Shown in pieces: positions 43,999 to 51,982 of a stretch of DNA of 52,015 nucleotides (positions are counted from its first letter, which is position 1; each line of letters starts with the position of its first letter). The notes under the pieces were generated by a model, which saw only the letters and a program-made list of their open reading frames with translations, was not told where the DNA came from and searched no databases. The translations under genes were made by a program, and so were the position numbers. The stretch covers positions 165,060 through 217,074 of the forward strand of contig NZ_ML703260.1 in NCBI RefSeq assembly GCF_008520305.1. The letters are read 5' to 3'. The DNA is from Mesorhizobium sp. SARCC-RB16n. Its GTDB lineage: Bacteria > Pseudomonadota > Alphaproteobacteria > Rhizobiales > Rhizobiaceae.

Positions 43999-44789
43999 TG
44001 GCCGATCATTCCCCGGTTGAGCCGCTGCGACAGGGTCAGCGCGGTGATCGAGACCGCCATGACGATGGTTGCCAGCGCATTGATCTCCGGCGTGATGCCA
44101 AAGCGGATCATGGCGTAGATCTGCATCGGCAACGTGGTCGAGGCGCGGCCGGCGCCTGCGGTGAAGAAGGCGATGATGAACTCGTCGACCGAAAGCGTGA
44201 AGGCGAGCAGCGCGCCGGCGATGACAGCCGGCAGGATGACGGGCAATGTCACGCGCCGGAAGGTGGTCATGGCTGAGGCACCGAGATCGGCGGAAGCCTC
44301 GACGATCGACCAGTCGAAGCTCTTCAACCGGGCACGCACCACCGAACAGACGAAGGCCAGGTTGAACACGACATGGGCGAGGATGATGGTGTGCAGGCCC
44401 ATGGTGAGGTTGAGCATCGAAAAGAACGACAAGAGCGCGATCGCCAACACGATGTCGGGGATGATCATCGGCGCGAAGATCAGCGCTTCGAGCCCCTTGC
44501 CATATTGCCGGCGCATCTCGATGCCGATCGCCAGCAAGGTGCCGAGCAAGGTGGCGATGGTTGTCGAGACCAGCGCCACGATCAGCGTGTTGAGGGCGGC
44601 CGAGAGAATGGCGGAATTACCGGCCAGCGAGGCATACCATTTCAGCGAAAAGCCAGACCACGCCGTCGGCAGCCCGCCTTCGTTGAAGGACAGCGCCACC
44701 AGCACTGCGATCGGGATATAGAGGAAGGCGAACACGAGGCTCAACACGAGCCAAAGCGTGCGCCGCGCGGCTGGTGAGCGTTCAGCCAT
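43995..44789 (-). CDS. Polyamine-type ABC transporter permease (PotI-like)
   Basis: The 264-residue inner-membrane protein has about six helices, SFNEGGLPTAWSGFSLKWY after the first one, the EAA loop FDWSIVEASADLGASAMTTFRRVTLPVILPAV and FTLSVDEFIIAFFTAG with ASTTLPMQIYAMIRFGITPEINALAT, a PotC/PotI signature. The start ATG 44789 lies in the 3' end of the upstream permease (8-bp overlap) and its stop overlaps the ATPase start, so the transporter genes are coupled. Confidence 0.95.
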   Translation of the reverse strand: MAERSPAARRTLWLVLSLVFAFLYIPIAVLVALSFNEGGLPTAWSGFSLKWYASLAGNSAILSAALNTLIVALVSTTIATLLGTLLAIGIEMRRQYGKGLEALIFAPMIIPDIVLAIALLSFFSMLNLTMGLHTIILAHVVFNLAFVCSVVRARLKSFDWSIVEASADLGASAMTTFRRVTLPVILPAVIAGALLAFTLSVDEFIIAFFTAGAGRASTTLPMQIYAMIRFGITPEINALATIVMAVSITALTLSQRLNRGMIGQ

Positions 44790-45660
44790 TCGCGTTGCCC
44801 TCGGCTGCTTCCACACGGCCAGAGGCGCGATTGGCGGCAATCGCCTGCGCCGTCAGCACTAGCAGCATGATGGCGATCAGCGCCATCGCCAGTGCGGCAC
44901 CAAACGGCCAGTCATTGGCGGTCAGGAACTGGTCGTAGACGAGATTGCCGATCATCTGGAAACGGCCGCCGCCGAGCAGTGCCGGGGTGACGAAATTGCC
45001 GATCGACAGTACGAAGACGAAGACGGCACCGGCGGCGATACCGGGCACGGTCAGCGGCAGGATGACGCGACGAAACGTCGTCATGGCCGAAGCGCCGAGA
45101 TCGCGCGAGGCTTCGGCGAGTTCCGGATTGAGCCGCGACAGCGGTGCGTAGCAGGCGAGGATGACGAAGGGCAGATAGTTGTACACGAGGCCAGCGATGA
45201 CAGCGCCCTCGGTGTAGAGCATCGACGGCGGCTCGCCGGTATAGCCCAGCCAGCGCAGGAGCTGGGTGATAAGCCCTTGGCGGTTGAGCAGTACGATCCA
45301 GGCATAGGTGCGGATCAGATAGTTGGACCAGAACGGCAGCACCGCGAAGAACAGGAATACCGATTGCCAGCGGCGCGGGGCGGCCGCGATCGCATAGGCG
45401 GCGGCATAGCCGATCACCACTGCGATCAGCGTGGCGGTGCCGGCAATGCGCGCGGATTTCAGGAAAATGCCGGCATAGAGCGGGTCGAAGACCAGCCCGA
45501 AATTCTCCAGCGTGAAGGTGTAGTCGATGCCGCCATAGATGCCGCGCCGGAAGAAAGCCAGCGCCAGCACCAGCACGCATGGCACCACCATTAGCGCGAT
45601 CAACCAGACCAGCGCCGGGGCCATCAGCAGGGAGGAGCGGGAGGGCGTGAAGGAACGCAA
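44782..45660 (-). CDS. Polyamine-type ABC transporter permease (PotH-like)
   Basis: The 292-residue inner-membrane protein has about six helices, the EAA loop LSRLNPELAEASRDLGASAMTTFRRVILPLTVPGI and NFVTPALLGGGRFQMIGNLVYDQFL, as in PotB/PotH. No ATG lies near the expected start. I chose TTG 45660 (RSFTPSRSSLLMAPALVW follows; GGAAG 5 nt upstream) because longer starts would overlap the binding-protein gene. It is 40 bp downstream of that gene. Confidence 0.9.
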   Translation of the reverse strand: MRSFTPSRSSLLMAPALVWLIALMVVPCVLVLALAFFRRGIYGGIDYTFTLENFGLVFDPLYAGIFLKSARIAGTATLIAVVIGYAAAYAIAAAPRRWQSVFLFFAVLPFWSNYLIRTYAWIVLLNRQGLITQLLRWLGYTGEPPSMLYTEGAVIAGLVYNYLPFVILACYAPLSRLNPELAEASRDLGASAMTTFRRVILPLTVPGIAAGAVFVFVLSIGNFVTPALLGGGRFQMIGNLVYDQFLTANDWPFGAALAMALIAIMLLVLTAQAIAANRASGRVEAAEGNANG

Positions 45661-45700
45661 GCTTGCTTCCAGGACAGTGATTGCCAGAAACTGACGCCGC

Positions 45701-46765
45701 TTACTGCGCGGCCTTGATCTCGCTGACGATCTTGGAATAATCGCGCTGGGCTTCGCCGACGTCACGCAACTGCTCGAATTTGACGAGGTCGGCGACCGGC
45801 ATCGCCATGTTGGGGAATTTTGCCAGGAAGTCGGCCGGCAGGCTTTCCATGGCCGGCTTGTTCGGCACTTTGTAGTCGATGTTCTGGGCCGCCCAGGCGT
45901 GGTTCTTGGCGTCGAGCATGAAGTTGACGAACTGGAAGGCGGCGTCCTTGTGCTCGGAAGCCTTCATCACCACCATCGTGTCGACCCAGAGATCCGAACC
46001 TTCCTTCGGGATGACGTATTTGATCTCCGGCTTATCGGCGATGCCGTAATTGCACCAGCCGTCCCAAGCCTGCACCATCAGCGCTTCGCCCGAAACCAGC
46101 TTCGAATAGAAGGTGGTATCATCATAGGCGAGCAGGGTTTTCTTGGCCGAGATTAGCAAATCCTTGACCTCGGCCATCTTGGCCGGGTCGGTCTCGTTGA
46201 CGGAGAAACCCTTGTCGAGCTGGCCGGCGGCGAGCAGCCAGCGGTCGGTCGCCAGCATGGTGGTCTTGCCCTTCAGCTCGTCGGACGGCGCGAGCAGATC
46301 GCTCCAGCTTGTCGGCGCGGTCTTGACCAGATCCGAGCGATAGCAGAGGCCGGTCGTGCCCCAGGTATAAGGCACGGAGAAAGTGTTGCCGACATCGTGC
46401 GGCAGCTTGGTCGCTTCGGGATAGAGATTGGCCAGGTTGGGGATCTTGGCGTGGTCCATCGGCTCGGTCAGGCCGAGCTTGTTCAGCACCTCGGCGAAAG
46501 GCGAAGAGACGAAGACCACGTCATAACCCTTGCCGCCGGCGGCAATCAGCTTGCCCATGATCTCTTCATTGGTGGCGTGCACCACGACTTCTCCGGAGAC
46601 GCCCGTCGCCGTCTTGAAAGACGCCATGGCGTCGGGCGCCATGTAGCCGTCCCAGTTGGAGATGACGAGGTCGGTGGCCATTGCCGGCGCGGACAGCGCC
46701 ACGGCAAGGCCGAGAGCGATTGGGGGCATTCTCAGCGCACGGCGCCGCAGGCTGGTCGCAGTCAT
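45701..46765 (-). CDS. Polyamine-type ABC transporter substrate-binding protein (PotF-like)
   Basis: The 354-residue periplasmic protein has a Sec signal with an Arg-rich start and cleavage after AMA near residue 29, then DLVISNWDGYMAPDAMASFKTATGV, the YDVVFVSSPFAEVLNKLGL region and YTWGTTGLCYRSDLV, typical of putrescine/spermidine binding proteins. GGGAG lies 6 nt before ATG 46765. It is the first gene of the minus-strand arm (importer, glycosyltransferase A, cupins, aldehyde dehydrogenase). The ligand is likely an amine or an amine conjugate. Confidence 0.93.
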   Translation of the reverse strand: MTATSLRRRALRMPPIALGLAVALSAPAMATDLVISNWDGYMAPDAMASFKTATGVSGEVVVHATNEEIMGKLIAAGGKGYDVVFVSSPFAEVLNKLGLTEPMDHAKIPNLANLYPEATKLPHDVGNTFSVPYTWGTTGLCYRSDLVKTAPTSWSDLLAPSDELKGKTTMLATDRWLLAAGQLDKGFSVNETDPAKMAEVKDLLISAKKTLLAYDDTTFYSKLVSGEALMVQAWDGWCNYGIADKPEIKYVIPKEGSDLWVDTMVVMKASEHKDAAFQFVNFMLDAKNHAWAAQNIDYKVPNKPAMESLPADFLAKFPNMAMPVADLVKFEQLRDVGEAQRDYSKIVSEIKAAQ

Positions 46766-46863
46766 GGCGGACTCCCATTCCGGTTGGTTCGTCGAATTCG
46801 TTTTGGACCCGCGCAACAGCGCCGCTGCATCGATCCCGTTCCCTCGGTCTTTTTATCGCCGAT

Positions 46864-46873
46864 TGTCCTGACA
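46864..46873. promoter_or_regulatory. Candidate GntR operator in the divergent promoter
   Basis: TGTCCTGACA is a perfect TGTC/GACA palindrome with 2-bp spacing and fits the general GntR operator layout (GT, short gap, AC). It sits in the 231-bp region between the importer and the GntR gene, next to an AGTAC repeat (46874-46895) and TTGACA/TTGACG minus-strand elements near 46899-46914. Confidence 0.4.
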
Positions 46874-46996
46874 GTACTATTGCAGAAAAAAGTACGTCAA
46901 TCCATAATTTGTCAACCGGCCGAGGAATCTGGCCGATTGCGTCCACGGGGCCGATCGGTCAAACCAGTCCGGCTACGTCCGTTCCCGAGAGCAGTC

Positions 46997-47935
46997 ATGC
47001 AAGCCTTAGCCCGAAGACCTCGCACCAACCATCTCGACCTGGCCCAGCGCATCCTCGATGTGGCGCGGCAGCGTGGGTTTGCGCCTGGCACGCGCCTGCC
47101 CGAGCAGCAGATCGCCTCGCTCTGCAGTGTCTCACGCACCCCGGTGCGTGCTGCGCTCAGCTTGCTCGCGGAACAGGGTGTCGTGCGCTGGGAAGCCGAC
47201 ACTGGTTATCTCCTGGCGATCGACCTCGCCGCCCAGCCGGCGATAGCAGCCGAATTGCCCGCCGCCGAGGAAGACGAGCTTGCCGAAGCCATCCTGCGCG
47301 ACCGGTCGGCCCGGCGTCTGGACCAGACAGTCACCGTCGCCGGGCTGATGCGGCGGTACAGCGCTGAGCGAAAGACGGTACTAAAATCCCTGAACAGACT
47401 GACGGAAGAGAACTTGCTCGATCGTGCGCCGGGCCAGTCCTGGCTGTTCCGCCGCGCACCGGACGATCCGGAGGCGCAGGGCGAAAGCTACGAGTTCCGG
47501 CTTTTGCTGGAGCCAGCGGCGATCCTGACGCCGGGCTTCAGGCTGGACGGCGCGCGCGCCGCGATGTTGCGGCAGGGCATGGAGGCGCTGTCGGCACTGC
47601 CCGACTCTGCGTTCGATACTCGCGAGTTCCAAAGGCTCGACATCGATTTTCACGGCATGATCGCCGAAGGCTCCGCCAACCGCTTCGTCGCCGACGCGCT
47701 GGCCGGTCATCTCCGGCTGAGGCGGCTTCCCGGCATCTATGCCGGCGTCAACGTGTTCCGGCTGAAGCAATCGCTGCGTGAGCACCTGAACATACTCGAC
47801 CATCTCGAAAGCCGGCAGTATGAGGTTGCTGCCGATCTGCTTCGCGTCCACCTGCGGCTTTCCCGCAGCCAGCGACCGCTGGCGGCCAGCCGCGGCGCGC
47901 CCGCGCTGTTCGGCATGTTCAGCCGGCCGGAATGA
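46997..47935 (+). CDS. GntR-family regulator with two winged helices
   Basis: The 312-residue protein begins with a GntR winged helix (about 14-74: FAPGTRLPEQQIASLCSVSR, TPVRAALSLLAEQGVVRW). A second winged-helix-like segment follows (about 92-152: LDQTVTVAGLMRRYSAERKT, VLKSLNRLTEENLLDR), then an FCD-like helical effector domain (about 163-300, with DFHGMIAEGSANRFV). Ordinary FCD regulators have one such helix-turn-helix and about 230 residues. The start is ATG 46997; a longer frame upstream would cross the divergent promoter. It leads the plus-strand arm, 10 bp before glycosyltransferase B, and probably controls both arms with the imported amine or its product as effector. Confidence 0.87.
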   Translation: MQALARRPRTNHLDLAQRILDVARQRGFAPGTRLPEQQIASLCSVSRTPVRAALSLLAEQGVVRWEADTGYLLAIDLAAQPAIAAELPAAEEDELAEAILRDRSARRLDQTVTVAGLMRRYSAERKTVLKSLNRLTEENLLDRAPGQSWLFRRAPDDPEAQGESYEFRLLLEPAAILTPGFRLDGARAAMLRQGMEALSALPDSAFDTREFQRLDIDFHGMIAEGSANRFVADALAGHLRLRRLPGIYAGVNVFRLKQSLREHLNILDHLESRQYEVAADLLRVHLRLSRSQRPLAASRGAPALFGMFSRPE

Positions 47936-47945
47936 AGAGGATTAA

Positions 47946-49229
47946 TTGACGCGTAGAGCGAGCCCGACCATCGCGCTGTTTCCCGAAGCCAGTTTCGGGG
48001 CGGCGTTGAATTGCGTCGGCATCGCACAGGCGCTGCGCGCGAAGGGTGCGCGGCCGGTGTTCATCTGCCATGCCGGCTTCTCCGGCGTCTTTGCCGACTA
48101 TGGTTTCCAGGAATACCAGCTGCCGACCGAGGAGCCGCTGAGCGTCAGCGAGCGCCAAAGCTACTGGCAGGCCTTCGTGCGCCGGCATCTGCCACATTTC
48201 CGGCTGAGCCCGATCGACCAGCTCGAAACCTATGTCGCGCCGACCTGGCAAGCGATCGTCGACACGGCGCTCAACTCCGAGGCGCCGCTGCGCCAATTGC
48301 TGGCGCGGCTGAAGCCCGACGCGGTGGTGCTCGACAATGTCATCATGTTCCCGGCGATCGCCGCAGCCGGCTGTCCCTGGGTGCGCGTCGTCTCCTGCGC
48401 CGAGACGGAGCTGCCCGACGCCCAAGTGCCGCCCTATCTGTCCGGGCTTGCCTCGGATGACCCGCAACGCGGGGCGTTCGAAACCCGCTATCTCGCGGCT
48501 TCGGCTCCGGCGCATGATCGCTTCAACCATTTTCGCGCGGATTGCGGGCTGGCGCCACTTCCGAAAGGCCTGTTTCTCGAAGCCTCGCCCGACCTCAATC
48601 TGCTCCTGACGCCTTCGATCGTGCGCCGCGAACGCGCCGCGCCGCTCGACCCCGAGCGCTTCGTCTATCTCGAAGGCTGCGTGCGCTCGGAAGGACCGTT
48701 CGAGGTGCCGGTTTTTCCCCGCAATGGCGGGCCGCTGGTCTATGTCAGCTTCGGCAGCCTCGGCGCCATGGATGTCGGGCTGATCGAGCGCATGCTCGCC
48801 GTCTTCGACAGGCTGCCGGCCCGCTTCATCGTCAATGTCGGCGGCCTCCGCGACGCCTACCGCGCGGTGCCCGACAATGTCTATCTCGACGCCTGGTTTC
48901 CGCAGCCCTCGGTGGTGGCGAAGTCGGACCTGTTCATCCACCACGGCGGCAACAACAGCTTTTGCGAGGCGCTGCGCTTCGGCGTGCCGTCGCTGATCAT
49001 GCCCTATTGCTGGGACGGACACGACAATGCGCAACGCGCCGGCGAAACCGGCGTCGGCGACCATATCGGCCGTGACGGCTGGACCGAAGGGGGACTGGAG
49101 AAGGCTATTCTCGGCTTGCTGGCCGATGACGCCATGCGCGCCCGCCTTAGGGACAATGCAGCCGAGATGGCGCTGAAACCCGGAACGGATGTGGCCGCGC
49201 AAGCCATTCTCTCCCTGATACGGACATGA
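47946..49229 (+). CDS. MGT/GT1-like glycosyltransferase B
   Basis: The 427-residue protein is homologous over its whole length to glycosyltransferase A: TIALFPEASFGAALNCVGIAQ, VVLDNVIMFPAIAAAGCPWVRV, LEGCVRSEGPFEVP, LVYVSFGSLGAMDVGLI, IHHGGNNSFCEALRFGVPSLI and CWDGHDNAQRAGETG. It is a cytosolic GT-B enzyme. The TTG start at 47946 has GAGG about 6 nt upstream. Its stop overlaps the start of the gamma-glutamyl ligase gene as ATGA, so the two are co-translated, which ties the glycosyl step to the amine pathway. It is not a recent duplicate, since many positions differ. Substrates are unknown. Confidence 0.85.
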   Translation: MTRRASPTIALFPEASFGAALNCVGIAQALRAKGARPVFICHAGFSGVFADYGFQEYQLPTEEPLSVSERQSYWQAFVRRHLPHFRLSPIDQLETYVAPTWQAIVDTALNSEAPLRQLLARLKPDAVVLDNVIMFPAIAAAGCPWVRVVSCAETELPDAQVPPYLSGLASDDPQRGAFETRYLAASAPAHDRFNHFRADCGLAPLPKGLFLEASPDLNLLLTPSIVRRERAAPLDPERFVYLEGCVRSEGPFEVPVFPRNGGPLVYVSFGSLGAMDVGLIERMLAVFDRLPARFIVNVGGLRDAYRAVPDNVYLDAWFPQPSVVAKSDLFIHHGGNNSFCEALRFGVPSLIMPYCWDGHDNAQRAGETGVGDHIGRDGWTEGGLEKAILGLLADDAMRARLRDNAAEMALKPGTDVAAQAILSLIRT

Positions 49230-50614
49230 ACGAAATGCTTGACAAGAACACCAACACCTCGCTCTCCAGCGGCAACGATCCCAAGGCTTGGCTCACGCAG
49301 CACGGCATCACCGAAGTCGAATGCCTGGTGCCAGACATGAACGGCGTGCTGCGCGGCAAGGCGCTGCCGACCGCCAAATTCCTCAAGGCGCTGGAAGACC
49401 GCGCACTCTATCTGCCGAGTAGCGCCTTCCTGGTCAGCATCGACGGCCGTTATTCCGGCTCGATCGACGAGGGTTTTGCCTATTCGGACCCCGACATGCG
49501 CATGGTGCCCGATGTCTCGACGCTGTGCCTGGCGCCCGGGGCGGTGGCTGGTAAGGCCTATGTCTTCGCCGACGCCTTCCACATGGATGGCAGGCCGTGG
49601 ATGGCTTCGCCCCGCCAAGTGCTGCGCGCCGTGCTCGATCTCTATCGCCGGCGCGGCTGGCGCGCGGTGGTGGCGCCGGAACTCGAATTCTATCTCACCG
49701 CGCCCAATCCCGATCCGGACAGACCGCTGACCGCACCGGTCGGCGCCAACGGTCGCACTGAAACCGTACAGCATCCCTATGACATGGCCGCGCTGGAAGA
49801 ATTCGAGCCGGTGATCCGGCGCGTCTACGACTATGCCGCCGCCGCCGGCGTGCCGCTCGACACGTTGATCCATGAATCGGGCACGGCTCAGCTGGAGATC
49901 AACCTGCTGCATGGCGACGCGCTGCCGCTGGCCGACCAGGTGCTTTTGTTCAAGCGGTTTACGCGCCAGGCCGCGCAGCAATGCGGCATGCATGCGACCT
50001 TCATGGCCAAGCCGATCGCGGCCCAGGCCGGCAGCTCGATGCATCTGCACATGTCCGTCGTCGACGAGACCGGCAACGCGCTGTTCGCCAGTACTGACGA
50101 CGCCGACACCGAGATGTTCGGCCATTTCATCGGCGGCCTGCAGAAGTACATTCCCGAAATCATGCCGCTGTTCGCGCCCAACGTGAACTCGTTCCGCCGC
50201 ATCCGGCCCAACCACAGCGCGCCGGCCAACATCGAGTGGTCGCACGACAACCGCTCCTGCGGCCTGCGCGTTCCGGCGGGAGGGCGGGCGGCGCGACGGG
50301 TCGAAAACCGGTTGCCGGGTGCGGATTCCAATCCTTATCTGGCGATCGCCGGTTCGCTGCTTGCCGGCTATCTCGGCGTCGAGCAGAAGCTGGCGCGCTC
50401 GGCCGAAGCGTCGGGCAACGCCTACAAGATCAGGAGCACGCTGCCGAAGACAATGGAGGAAGCGCTCGACCGCTTCACCGCCTGCGACCCGGTGCGGGAA
50501 CTGCTCGGCGAGGACTTCTTCCAGACCTATCTGCGCGTCAAGAGCGTCGAGCTCGACCTGTTCCAGAGCGTGGTGACGAGCTGGGAACGCGACCATCTGC
50601 TGCTGAAGGTGTGA
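49226..50614 (+). CDS. Glutamine-synthetase-like gamma-glutamylamine ligase (PuuA-like)
   Basis: The 462-residue protein belongs to the glutamine synthetase fold: ITEVECLVPDMNGVLRGKALP, VAPELEFYLT with the metal-binding glutamates, ESGTAQLEINL, and GSSMHLHMSVVDETGNALFA with the metal-binding histidine, then RRIRPNHSAPANIEWSHDNRS. VPDMNGVLRGK and this overall shape are typical of gamma-glutamylputrescine synthetases (PuuA) rather than GlnA. It should use ATP to join glutamate to an amine. ATG 49226 overlaps glycosyltransferase B; the FAD oxidase follows after 2 bp. The amine substrate is inferred from context. Confidence 0.92.
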   Translation: MNEMLDKNTNTSLSSGNDPKAWLTQHGITEVECLVPDMNGVLRGKALPTAKFLKALEDRALYLPSSAFLVSIDGRYSGSIDEGFAYSDPDMRMVPDVSTLCLAPGAVAGKAYVFADAFHMDGRPWMASPRQVLRAVLDLYRRRGWRAVVAPELEFYLTAPNPDPDRPLTAPVGANGRTETVQHPYDMAALEEFEPVIRRVYDYAAAAGVPLDTLIHESGTAQLEINLLHGDALPLADQVLLFKRFTRQAAQQCGMHATFMAKPIAAQAGSSMHLHMSVVDETGNALFASTDDADTEMFGHFIGGLQKYIPEIMPLFAPNVNSFRRIRPNHSAPANIEWSHDNRSCGLRVPAGGRAARRVENRLPGADSNPYLAIAGSLLAGYLGVEQKLARSAEASGNAYKIRSTLPKTMEEALDRFTACDPVRELLGEDFFQTYLRVKSVELDLFQSVVTSWERDHLLLKV

Positions 50615-50616
50615 CC

Positions 50617-51915
50617 ATGGCATCTTCAACGGGTTTCAATTCCGGTCTCGATATCGGCAAATCCTACTATGTCGCCACCGCCAATCCGGCGCCGGACCAT
50701 CCGGCGCTTGCCGGCGATGTCGATGCCGACCTGGTTGTCGTCGGTGGCGGCTGCACCGGCCTGTCGGCCGCCCTTCACGCGGCTGAGCGCGGCCTCAAGG
50801 TGGTGCTCTTGGAAGGCGGCAGGATCGGCTGGGGAGCGTCGGGGCGCAATGGCGGCCAGATGATCCCCGGTCTGCGCAAGGGGGCCAAGGGTTTGGTCAA
50901 GCTCTATGGGGCCGAGCGCGCCAAGGTGCTGTTCGACCTTGCTTTCGAAGCGCGCGGCCTGGTGCTCGACATCATCGAGCGCCATGCCATCGATTGTGAT
51001 CTCAGGCTCACCGGCCATCTGGTCGGCGCGGTCAATGGCTCCGACCTCAGGGATTTGGAAGAAGAGGCCAAATGCCTCGAGAGCGTGATGAAATTCCGCG
51101 ATGTCGAGATACTCTCGGCGGCGGAGGCCCGGGCCAAGGTCGACACGCCCTATCACGGCGCGATGTATGAACCGCTCGGCGGCCACATGCACCCGCTGAA
51201 CTATACGCTCGGACTTGCCCGCGCGGCTGTCGCGGCCGGCGTCACCATCCACGAGAATTCAGTGGCCGTGAAGCTGGAGCGGGAGCCGTCGATCCGGGTC
51301 TCGACGGCAAAGGGATCGGTGCGGGCCAGACATGTCGTGCTGGCGGGCGACGCGTTGCTCAACGGGCTGGAGCCGCGCGTCAACAGCCGCATCATGCCGG
51401 TCGGCAACTATATCGTCGCCACCGAGCCGCTGGAGGGCGCGCGCAACGTCATCCCGGCCAACGTCGCGGTGTCCGACACGCGCTTCGTCGTCAACTACTA
51501 CCGCATGTCGGCGGATGGACGGCTGCTGTTCGGCGGCGGCGAGCGCTATACGCCGTCACCCCCGGCCGACATCGCCGGCTTCGTGCGACCGCACATGGAG
51601 GCCACCTTCCCGCAGCTCAAGGGCTGCCGCATCGATCATGCCTGGGGCGGGCTGGTGTCGGTGACGACGTCGCGGCTGCCGCATGTCGGGCACTATGGCG
51701 AGGTCTATTTCGCGCATGGCTATTCCGGCAAGGGCGTCATCCTGTCAACGCTGTCGGGCAAGCTACTGGCGGAAGCCATTACCGGCGACGCATCGAGGCT
51801 CGACCTGTTCTCGACACTGACCCCGATGCCGTTCCCGGGTGGGACGGCCCTGCGCGGGCCGCTCTATGTGCTGGGGATGCTGTGGTACGCGATGCGGGAC
51901 CGCATCAAGCATTGA
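50617..51915 (+). CDS. FAD-dependent amine oxidase (PuuB-like)
   Basis: The 432-residue DAO-family protein has the FAD-binding VVVGGGCTGLSAALHAAERG (40-59), GWGASGRNGGQ, and near the C-terminus WGGLVSVTTSRLPHVG and FAHGYSGKGVILSTLSGKLLAEAI. These fit gamma-glutamylputrescine oxidase (PuuB), which releases ammonia and gives an aldehyde. It is the last gene of the plus arm, 2 bp after the ligase. The aldehyde dehydrogenase needed next is the frameshifted gene at 38.8-40.3 kb. Confidence 0.92.
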   Translation: MASSTGFNSGLDIGKSYYVATANPAPDHPALAGDVDADLVVVGGGCTGLSAALHAAERGLKVVLLEGGRIGWGASGRNGGQMIPGLRKGAKGLVKLYGAERAKVLFDLAFEARGLVLDIIERHAIDCDLRLTGHLVGAVNGSDLRDLEEEAKCLESVMKFRDVEILSAAEARAKVDTPYHGAMYEPLGGHMHPLNYTLGLARAAVAAGVTIHENSVAVKLEREPSIRVSTAKGSVRARHVVLAGDALLNGLEPRVNSRIMPVGNYIVATEPLEGARNVIPANVAVSDTRFVVNYYRMSADGRLLFGGGERYTPSPPADIAGFVRPHMEATFPQLKGCRIDHAWGGLVSVTTSRLPHVGHYGEVYFAHGYSGKGVILSTLSGKLLAEAITGDASRLDLFSTLTPMPFPGGTALRGPLYVLGMLWYAMRDRIKH

Positions 51916-51930
51916 GGGTGCTTATTTAGA

Positions 51931-51981
51931 CGCTGGCGGGCCAGCGCCCCCCTCTGTCCTGCCGGACATCTCCCCCTCAAG
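51931..51981. repeat. REP-like intergenic repeat
   Basis: It includes CGCTGG/CCAGCG (51931-51946) and the palindrome TGTCC/GGACA (51955-51968) in the context CCCCCTCTGTCCTGCC. This kind of sequence recurs between genes in rhizobia. It may also act as a weak terminator for the oxidase gene, but no T-run follows. The expected mirror part after CTCAAGGGG is replaced by a different sequence. Confidence 0.6.
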
Positions 51982-51982
51982 G

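Noticed and set aside
49004-50629. 541-codon minus-strand open frame opposite the gamma-glutamyl ligase
   Set aside because: It is antisense to a well-marked glutamine-synthetase-fold gene and spans two plus-strand genes.
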